Assembly: GCF_020037015.1 (NCBI RefSeq)
Contig: NZ_JAIQDE010000009.1
Location: forward strand, 240,175 to 304,174
DNA length: 64,000 bases
Source of the DNA: Corallococcus sp. AS-1-6
GTDB taxonomy: Bacteria; Myxococcota; Myxococcia; Myxococcales; Myxococcaceae
Direction: 5' to 3'
In this document: positions 58,052-64,000 of the stretch, piece by piece
How the letters are laid out: every line of letters starts with the position of its first letter
How positions within the stretch are numbered: position 1 is the stretch's first letter
The notes under the pieces: model-generated
What the model was told of the DNA's origin: nothing
What the model saw: the letters and a program-made list of their open reading frames with translations, nothing else
Database searches by the model: none
Translations under genes and position numbers: made by a program

Positions 58052-59821
58052 TCAGGCGGCGACGACCTGGCGCTCCACGAGGCGGCGGTACAGGCCTTCC
58101 TGCGTCATGAGGGTGGAGTGGGTGCCGCTCTGCACCACGCGGCCGTGCTCCATCACCAGCACGCGCTGGGCGTTGGCCACGGTGGACAGGCGGTGGGCGA
58201 TGATGAGCGTGGTGCGGCCCTGCATCAGCCGGTCCAGGGCGTCCTTCACCAGGTGCTCGCTCTCCGAGTCCAGGGCGGAGGTGGCCTCGTCCAGGATGAG
58301 GATGCGCGGGTCCTTGAGCACGGCCCGCGCGATGGCCACGCGCTGCTTCTGGCCGCCGGACAACTGCACGCCGCGCTCGCCCACCTCCGTGCGGTAGCCG
58401 TCCGGGAAGCGCTGGATGAAGTCGTGCGCGTTGGCGGCGCGGGCGGCGGCCTCCACCTCCGCGTCGGTGGCGTCCGGGCGGCCGTAGCGGATGTTGTCCG
58501 CGATGGAGCAGGAGAAGAGCAGGGGCTCCTGGGCGACCATGCCCACGTTGCGCCTGAGCCAACCGGGGTCCAGGGACTTCAGGGGGCGGCCGTCCAGCAG
58601 CAACTGGCCCTGGAGCGGATCATAGAAGCGGGACAGGAGGGCGGCGAGCGTGGACTTGCCGGCGCCGGAGGAGCCCACCACGGCGACGACCTCGCCCGCG
58701 TTGACGGTGAGGTCGATGCCCTGGAGCACCGGCACGTCCGGGCGCGTGGGGTAGGCGAAGTGCACGCCGCGCAGCTCCACGAGCCCCTCGACGGTGGCGG
58801 GGCGCTCGCCCTCGTGGGCGGGGATGGCGGGCTCGCGGTCCATCAGTTCGAAGACGCGCTCGGCGGCGCCCGAGGCGCGCATGAAGTCCGCCCAGAGGTC
58901 CGCCAGGGAGCCCAGGGAGACGGCCACGAGCATCGTGTAGATGAGGAACGAGGTGAGGGCGCCCACGGACAGCTCGCCGTCCACCACCAGCCGGCCGCCG
59001 TACCAGAACACCACCACCGCGGCGATGTAGCCCGCGCTGGAGGCGCCGCCCATGAAGGCGGCGGACTGGCGCGCGCGGTCGCGGGCGACCTCGTAGGCGT
59101 GGCGCACGGTGTTGCCGTAGCGCGCGACCTCGGAGGGCTCCGCCGCGAAGGAGCGCACGGTGCGCATGCCGGACAGGCTCTCCTCGGCGACCTCGCTGGC
59201 CTTGGCGAGCGCGTCCTGCACGTTGCGCGACAGCCCGCGCACGCGGCGGCCGTAGACCATGCCGCCCACGGCGACGAGGGGCACGATGGCGAGCATCAGG
59301 AACGTGAGCGAGGGCGAGGTGTAGAAGAGCAGCACGATGCCGCCCAGGGCCTGCACGGCGTTGCGCAGCCCCTGGGAGATGTTCACGCTCACCGTGTTCT
59401 GGAGCACGGTGGTGTCGGACGCGAGCCGGCTGGTGAGCTCTCCGGTGCGGTGCGTGTCGAAGAAGGCCACCTCCTGGTCCATGAGGCGCCGGAAGAAGTC
59501 CTGGCGCAGGCGCATGACGACGCGCTCGCCGGCGGTGGAGAACAGGTAGAAGCGCAGGGCGGTGGCGACGCCCTGGACCAGGAAGACGGCCAGCATGACG
59601 AGCGCGGACTTGTCGATGAGGTCGCGGTTCTTGGCGTTGAGGGCCTCGTCGATGAGGACGCGGACGCCCTGGGGGTAGACCAGGCTGGCGCCGCTGCTGA
59701 TGAGCAGGAAGACGGTGGCGACCAGCAGCGTGCCCAGTTCAGGACGGGCCAGGGCGAGCAGGCGGCGCACGGTGACCCCGGAGGACTGGCGGGATGTCGG
59801 AGCGGAGACGGAGGGAGGCAC
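58052..59821 (-). CDS. ABC half-transporter, exporter type (permease-ATPase fusion)
   Basis: A 589-residue inner-membrane exporter that works as a dimer. Six helices with VAFFDTHRTGELTSRLASDTTVLQNTVSVNI are in the first 330 residues. The ATPase has Walker A GSSGAGKST, signature VQLSGGQKQRVAIARAVL and Walker B ILILDEATSALDSESE, and the H-loop IIAHRLSTV. The sequence resembles the TAP/ABCB10/BmrA group more than lipid-flipping MsbA, but the cargo is not clear. GTG start at 59821, with no strong ribosome site. A micro-ORF follows it on the same strand. It is divergent from the aldo/keto reductase. Confidence 0.93.
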   Translation of the reverse strand: MPPSVSAPTSRQSSGVTVRRLLALARPELGTLLVATVFLLISSGASLVYPQGVRVLIDEALNAKNRDLIDKSALVMLAVFLVQGVATALRFYLFSTAGERVVMRLRQDFFRRLMDQEVAFFDTHRTGELTSRLASDTTVLQNTVSVNISQGLRNAVQALGGIVLLFYTSPSLTFLMLAIVPLVAVGGMVYGRRVRGLSRNVQDALAKASEVAEESLSGMRTVRSFAAEPSEVARYGNTVRHAYEVARDRARQSAAFMGGASSAGYIAAVVVFWYGGRLVVDGELSVGALTSFLIYTMLVAVSLGSLADLWADFMRASGAAERVFELMDREPAIPAHEGERPATVEGLVELRGVHFAYPTRPDVPVLQGIDLTVNAGEVVAVVGSSGAGKSTLAALLSRFYDPLQGQLLLDGRPLKSLDPGWLRRNVGMVAQEPLLFSCSIADNIRYGRPDATDAEVEAAARAANAHDFIQRFPDGYRTEVGERGVQLSGGQKQRVAIARAVLKDPRILILDEATSALDSESEHLVKDALDRLMQGRTTLIIAHRLSTVANAQRVLVMEHGRVVQSGTHSTLMTQEGLYRRLVERQVVAA

Positions 59822-59937
59822 CGGCGGAGCCTACCGGACTGTCGGGGGACGTGCAGCCCGGACAGCGTCCGCAGGGCCGGGATGCAGGCGGGTGGCCTGG
59901 GTGGTATTCCAGGGGCCGTTCCACGCGAGGAGGGGCC

Positions 59938-60786
59938 ATGGAGAAGCGCGTCTTTGGCAACACCGGGGTGGCGGTGCCCGTCATCGGACAGGGCACCTGG
60001 CAGATGGAGGGCGACGACGCGGAGGCCGCCGTCCGGGCCCTGCGCGCCGGGCTGGACCTGGGGCTCACGCACCTGGACACCGCGGAGCTCTACGGGCAGG
60101 GGCGGGTGGAGGAGGCGCTGGTGGCGAAGGCCATCGAGGGCCGGCGCGAGGAGGTGTACCTCGTCTCCAAGGTGATGCCGTCCAACGCGACGCGCAGGGG
60201 CACGGTGGCCGCCTGCGAGCGCAGCCTGAAGCGCCTCGGCACGGACCACCTGGACTGCTACCTCTTGCACTGGCCCGGTTCCCACCCGCTGGAGGGCACG
60301 GTGGAGGCCTTCGAGGAGCTGGTGGCGGCCGGGAAGATCCGCGCCTGGGGGGTGAGCAACTTCGGGGTGGAGGACCTGGAGGAGGTGCTGGCCCTGGCGG
60401 GCAAGGGGCGCATCGCGTGCAACCAAGTGCTGTACCACCTGGAGGAGCGCGCCATCGAGCACGCGGTCCTCCCGTGGTGCGAGGCGCAGGGCGTGGCGGT
60501 GGTGGCCTACAGCCCCTTCGGCAACGGGCGGTTCCCGTCCCCCACCAGCGCGGGCGGCAAGGTGCTGGCGTCCATCGCGAAGGCGCACGGCGTGACGCCC
60601 TTCCAGGTGGCGCTCCAGTTCCTGGTGCGCCGGCCGTCGGTGTTCGCCATCCCCAAGGCGAGCAACGCGGCGCACGTGCGCGACAACGCGAGCGCGGCCT
60701 CGCTGAAGCTCACGCAGGAGGAGCTCCAGCGCATCGACGCGGCCTTCCCGAAGGGCGACGAGCCGGACGAGCTGCCGGTCATCTGA
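59938..60786 (+). CDS. Aldo/keto reductase
   Basis: A 282-residue NADPH-dependent oxidoreductase. The catalytic tetrad is visible: Asp and Tyr in HLDTAELYGQG, Lys in YLVSKV and His in YLLHWPG. Cofactor-binding sequences are GVSNFGVEDLEEV and the IPKASNAAHVRDNASAASLKL region near the end. The ATG has GAGGAGG within 10 nt. It probably reduces aldehydes or ketones in detoxification. The specific substrate is unknown. Its last 8 bases overlap the end of the convergent kdsB. Confidence 0.93.
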   Translation: MEKRVFGNTGVAVPVIGQGTWQMEGDDAEAAVRALRAGLDLGLTHLDTAELYGQGRVEEALVAKAIEGRREEVYLVSKVMPSNATRRGTVAACERSLKRLGTDHLDCYLLHWPGSHPLEGTVEAFEELVAAGKIRAWGVSNFGVEDLEEVLALAGKGRIACNQVLYHLEERAIEHAVLPWCEAQGVAVVAYSPFGNGRFPSPTSAGGKVLASIAKAHGVTPFQVALQFLVRRPSVFAIPKASNAAHVRDNASAASLKLTQEELQRIDAAFPKGDEPDELPVI

Positions 60787-61525
60787 CGCCGGCGCGCTCG
60801 CGCAGCACGGCCTCCACGCGGGCCACGTCCTCCGGCACGTCCACCGCCACGGTGCGCCAGGACACGCTGGCGCAGCGGATGCGCAGGCCGTTCTCCAGGG
60901 CGCGGAGCTGCTCCAGCTTCTCTGTCTCCTCCAGCGGGGTGGGGCTGAAGGACGCGAGCTGGAGCAGGGTGTCCCGCCGGTAGCCGTAGAGGCCCAGGTG
61001 GGCGTGGCGGCGCACGGGGGTGCCGGGCTCGCGGGCGTGGGGCACCGGGGCGCGGCTGAAGTAGAGCGCGTCGCCGTTGAGGGCGAGCACGGCCTTCACC
61101 ACGTTGGGGTTGTCCACCTCCTCCGGCTCCAGGGGCCGCACCAGGGTGCCCATGTGGACGGACGCGTCCTGGAAGAGGTCCGCGAGCACCTTGAGGGCGC
61201 CGGGGTCCACGAGCGGCTCATCCCCCTGCACGTTCACCCACACCTCCACGTCCGGGCGGGCGCGGGCCACCTCCGCGATGCGGTCCGTGCCGGTGGGGCA
61301 GGCGGGGCTGGTCATCACCGCCTGGCCGCCGAAGCCCTCCACGACGTCGCGGATCCGCGTGTCGTCCGTGGCCACCCACACCTCGTCGAAGGCGCGGGCC
61401 TCCTGGCAGCGGCGCCAGACGTGTTCCACCATCGGGCGGCCGGCGATGAGGGCGAGCGGCTTGCCAGGGAAGCGGGTGCTGGCATGGCGGGCGGGGATGA
61501 CGGCCACGGTGCGGGGGGCGGGCAT
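60779..61525 (-). CDS. kdsB: 3-deoxy-manno-octulosonate cytidylyltransferase (CMP-Kdo synthetase)
   Basis: A 248-residue enzyme that activates Kdo with CTP before its transfer to lipid A. It has VIPARHASTRFPGKPLALIAGRPMVEHVWRR (the CTP-binding loop), TSPACPTGTDRIAEVA, WVNVQGDEPL and YGYRRDTLLQLASFSPTPLEETEKLEQLRALENG, all diagnostic. With kdsA, kdsC and pyrG nearby, three of the four steps that make CMP-Kdo are in the window, plus the source of CTP. kdsD was not seen. The ATG lacks a clear ribosome-binding site. Confidence 0.97.
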   Translation of the reverse strand: MPAPRTVAVIPARHASTRFPGKPLALIAGRPMVEHVWRRCQEARAFDEVWVATDDTRIRDVVEGFGGQAVMTSPACPTGTDRIAEVARARPDVEVWVNVQGDEPLVDPGALKVLADLFQDASVHMGTLVRPLEPEEVDNPNVVKAVLALNGDALYFSRAPVPHAREPGTPVRRHAHLGLYGYRRDTLLQLASFSPTPLEETEKLEQLRALENGLRIRCASVSWRTVAVDVPEDVARVEAVLRERAGVR

Positions 61526-61630
61526 GGGGCGGCATCTATCAGATTCAGGACGTCTCGCCGCGCCTGGGGAGGGGCTGTCTGGCGCCCACCACTGGCCAGA
61601 ACTGGCGCCATGCCTAGCTTCCGGGGCGAC

Positions 61631-62752
61631 ATGAAGAAGGTCATCCACATCGTTGGCGCGCGTCCGAATTTCATGAAGGTGGCACCCATCCACCGGGCCA
61701 TCTCCGCGCGTACGTCCCTGCGGCAGCTCGTCATCCACACCGGCCAGCACTACGACGCGAAGATGAGCGACGTCTTCTTCGCGGACCTGGGGCTGCCTCC
61801 GCCCGAAATCCACCTGGGCATCGGCTCCGGCAGCCATGCCGAGCAGACGGCGAAGATGATGGTGGAGATGGAGAAGGTGTTCCTCCAGGAGAAGCCGGAC
61901 CTGGTCTCCGTGGTGGGCGACGTGAACAGCACCATCGCCGCGGCGCTCGTCACGTCCAAGCTGGCGATCCCGCTGTCCCACGTGGAGGCGGGCCTGCGCA
62001 GCTTCGAGCGGCACCAGCCGGAGGAGATCAACCGCGTCGTCACCGACCGGCTCTCCGACCTGCTGCTCACGCCGTCGCGCGACGCGGACGCGAACCTCTT
62101 GAAGGAGGGCATCGACCCGAAGCACATCCACCTGGTGGGCAACGTGATGATCGACTCGCTCCTGTCGTCCAAGGAGAAGGCCGATCAGCTCCCCACGCTG
62201 AAGACCCTGGGCCTGACGCCCAGGGGCTACGTGGTGGCGACGCTGCACCGCCCGTCCAACGTGGACAACCCGAAGCTGCTGTCGGGCCTGCTGGGCGTGC
62301 TGATGGACGTGGCGAAGGAGCTGCCCGTCGTGTTCCCGGTGCACCCGCGCACGCGGAAGATGATTTCGGAGCAGGGGCTGGGGTCCAGGCTGGAGCAGAC
62401 GCCGGGGCTCAAGCTGGTGGACCCCATGGGCTACCTGGAGTTCCTGTCCGTCACGTCGCAGGCGAAGCTGGTGATGACGGACTCGGGCGGCCTGCAGGAG
62501 GAGACCACGGCGCTGAACGTGCCGTGCCTCACCATGCGCGAGCAGACCGAGCGCCCCATCACCGTGGAGGTCGGCTCCAACGAGGTGGTGGGCACCGACC
62601 CGGCGCGCATCCGCGAGGCCGCGAACCGCGTGCTGGCCGGCGACTTCAAGAAGGGCCGCGTGCCGGAGCTGTGGGACGGCCGCACGGGCGAGCGCATCGC
62701 GGACCTCTACGCGCGCTTCCTGGGCGTGGAGACGAAGCGCGCCTTCGGGTGA
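61631..62752 (+). CDS. wecB: UDP-N-acetylglucosamine 2-epimerase (non-hydrolysing)
   Basis: A 373-residue enzyme that converts UDP-GlcNAc to UDP-ManNAc for surface polysaccharides. Family sequences are VGARPNFMKVAPIHRAI, TGQHYDAKMSDVFF, HVEAGLRSFERHQPEEINR (with catalytic residues), TLHRPSNVDNPKLL and MTDSGGLQEETTALNVPCLTMREQTERPIT. The ATG at 61631 gives the canonical start. It lies 105 nt beyond the divergent kdsB start and, with ugd and the wecA-like gene, points to a ManNAc- or uronic-acid-containing glycan. Confidence 0.96.
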   Translation: MKKVIHIVGARPNFMKVAPIHRAISARTSLRQLVIHTGQHYDAKMSDVFFADLGLPPPEIHLGIGSGSHAEQTAKMMVEMEKVFLQEKPDLVSVVGDVNSTIAAALVTSKLAIPLSHVEAGLRSFERHQPEEINRVVTDRLSDLLLTPSRDADANLLKEGIDPKHIHLVGNVMIDSLLSSKEKADQLPTLKTLGLTPRGYVVATLHRPSNVDNPKLLSGLLGVLMDVAKELPVVFPVHPRTRKMISEQGLGSRLEQTPGLKLVDPMGYLEFLSVTSQAKLVMTDSGGLQEETTALNVPCLTMREQTERPITVEVGSNEVVGTDPARIREAANRVLAGDFKKGRVPELWDGRTGERIADLYARFLGVETKRAFG

Positions 62753-62861
62753 GCGGACGCGCTTCCGTGAAGCAATCAGGCCGCCGGGTGCTCGCGTCTT
62801 CGTCACGCGGGGGCCGGGCGGCCTTCGTGTTCCGAAGCGTGGTAGAGCGTCGGGTCCCGCC

Positions 62862-63872
62862 ATGCGTGAAGACCCCGAGAGCGCTCCGGCCGTGCCCGAC
62901 GGCTACGTGGACATCCCGTTCGTCGTGGAGCCGAACTACGCGGGGTGGCGGCTGGACCGCTACCTCTGCGAGAAGATCCGCCGCATGGACCTGGAGCGCG
63001 TGCGGGGCATCATCCTGCGCGGCGTCCTGTGTGACGAGTACCGGCTCAAGCCCTCCACGCCCGTGTACCCGGGGCTGACCTTCCGCATCCGCCGCCCCGC
63101 GAGCCAGGAGCCCGTGACGCCCACGGCGCTGCCCGTCGTCTTCTCCGATGACTGGCTGCTGGTGTTGGACAAGCCGGCGGGGCTGCCCATCCACCCCACC
63201 GCGCGCTACCACAAGGGCACGCTGGTGACGCTGTTGCGCGAGCGCTTCGGTGAGCGCTTCGCGGAGCCCGCGCACCGGCTGGACCGCGAGACGAGCGGGC
63301 TGGTGGTGTGTGGCCGCACCACCGAGTCCTGCCGCGTGCTGGGCGGGCTGTTCCTGTCGCGCGACGTGCACAAGGAGTACCTGGCGCTGTGCGAGGGCCA
63401 GCCCACCGGGGACACCTTCGCCGTGGACGCGCCCATCGCGGAGGGCACGGACCTGATCCGCATCGCTGTGAGAATCGACCCGGTGGTGGGCAAGCCCAGC
63501 CGCACGCGCTTCCAGGTGCTCCAGCGCTTCACGCATGGCGGCGCGCCGTTCGCGCTGCTGCGCTGCTTTCCGGAGACGGGGCGGCAGCACCAGATTCGCG
63601 TCCACCTGCGCGAGGCGGGGTTCCCGCTCGTGGGCGACAAGATGTACGGGCCGGATCCGGGCTACTTCGACCGCTTCAGCAAGCACTCGCTGGAGCCGGA
63701 GGCGTGGGCCCGGCTGAGGCTGCCCCGGCACGCGCTCCACGCGGAGCGCATCACGTTCCCGCACCCGGGCACCGGGGAGACCGTCACCTTCGCGTCGCCG
63801 CTTCCCGATGACCTGAAGGACTTCATCGAAGGGAAGGCCCCGGCGCCCGCGAACGGAGCGCCGGAGCCGTGA
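62862..63872 (+). CDS. RluA-family pseudouridine synthase
   Basis: A 336-residue RNA-modifying enzyme. An N-terminal S4-like part (residues about 20-85, GWRLDRYLCEKIRRMDLERVRGIILRGVL) precedes the catalytic domain. The catalytic aspartate is in AHRLDRETSGLVV. Other motifs are LDKPAGLPIHPTARYHKGTL and CFPETGRQHQIRVHLREAGFPLVGDKMYG. RluA-type enzymes modify 23S rRNA or tRNA, and RluC or RluD-like paralogues are common. The target cannot be assigned. The ATG gives a full-length protein. No neighbour suggests co-regulation. Confidence 0.92.
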   Translation: MREDPESAPAVPDGYVDIPFVVEPNYAGWRLDRYLCEKIRRMDLERVRGIILRGVLCDEYRLKPSTPVYPGLTFRIRRPASQEPVTPTALPVVFSDDWLLVLDKPAGLPIHPTARYHKGTLVTLLRERFGERFAEPAHRLDRETSGLVVCGRTTESCRVLGGLFLSRDVHKEYLALCEGQPTGDTFAVDAPIAEGTDLIRIAVRIDPVVGKPSRTRFQVLQRFTHGGAPFALLRCFPETGRQHQIRVHLREAGFPLVGDKMYGPDPGYFDRFSKHSLEPEAWARLRLPRHALHAERITFPHPGTGETVTFASPLPDDLKDFIEGKAPAPANGAPEP

Positions 63873-63914
63873 GGCCCTAGTACCCCGGCACAGAGGTTTT
63901 GACCGGTTGATATA

Positions 63915-63944
63915 GGCCCTGCCTATCGCAAGATGGGTAGGGCC
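63915..63944. terminator. Hairpin after the pseudouridine synthase gene
   Basis: GGCCCTGCCTAT (63915-63926) pairs with ATGGGTAGGGCC (63933-63944) allowing two G-T pairs, around a CGCAAG loop. The last 128 bases of the window otherwise show no supported gene. Confidence 0.45.
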
Positions 63945-64000
63945 TCCGGCCGCACGAGCAGTTCAATGCTACGAGCCTGGCCAGCGCTGCGCCGGAGAAG

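Overview
The window is a GC-rich chromosomal segment from a Gram-negative deltaproteobacterium-like organism, most likely a myxobacterium of the suborder Cystobacterineae (Myxococcus or Corallococcus type). This is inferred from the very high third-position GC, the lptC-lptA-lptB-rpoN-hpf-ptsN cluster, an NtrC-type two-component pair next to what looks like the Pxr small RNA, a Ser/Thr kinase-like protein, PilZ, MshEN and receiver proteins, and many lipoproteins. No rRNA, tRNA, CRISPR array, prophage or intact insertion sequence was seen.

Layout. 1-7.3 kb holds surface-polysaccharide genes: a truncated ROK sugar kinase, a WecA-like glycosyl-phosphate transferase, two PF14907-type nucleotidyltransferase-like proteins, UDP-glucose dehydrogenase and an acyltransferase-3. 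At 7.3-13.4 kb are a small lipoprotein, an O-antigen ligase/polymerase-like protein with TPRs, a YbaK deacylase, astB and an LpxL-like acyltransferase. At 13.4-21 kb the LPS-export genes lptC-lptA-lptB run into rpoN, hpf and ptsN, with a GNAT enzyme and a lipoprotein inserted. At 21-30.4 kb are tandem lipoprotein hydrolases, dtd, an oligopeptide ABC importer without ATPases, a PBP4-type carboxypeptidase and ssb. At 30.4-39.1 kb are sdhC, hslO, a phosphoribosyltransferase, and selB overlapping a histidine kinase and a sigma-54 activator.

The 39.1-39.6 kb gene-free gap holds three dyad operators, a good sigma-54 promoter and a strongly terminated, structured RNA of about 120 nt. It is the best non-coding find here, and its position and architecture match the Pxr developmental small RNA of Myxococcus. 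A minus-strand respiratory operon, nuoE-F-J-K-L-M-N, fills 39.6-47.8 kb. At 47.9-54.2 kb are signalling and stress genes: PilZ-receiver, a predicted pseudokinase, serB, an MshEN protein, a CPXCG zinc protein, Hsp20 and an HTH-receiver. The minus-strand pyrG-kdsA-kdsC operon follows, then a small zinc protein, a 16-codon micro-ORF with an ideal ribosome site, and an ABC exporter. The right end carries an aldo/keto reductase, kdsB, wecB and an RluA-type pseudouridine synthase.

How it fits together. Much of the window builds the outer envelope: Kdo synthesis (kdsA, kdsB, kdsC), lipid A acylation, Lpt transport, polysaccharide initiation, polymerisation and acylation, and peptidoglycan trimming. 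A second theme is sigma-54 control: rpoN has a sigma-54-like promoter of its own, ptsN belongs to the nitrogen PTS, and the NtrC-type regulator probably drives the adjacent small RNA.
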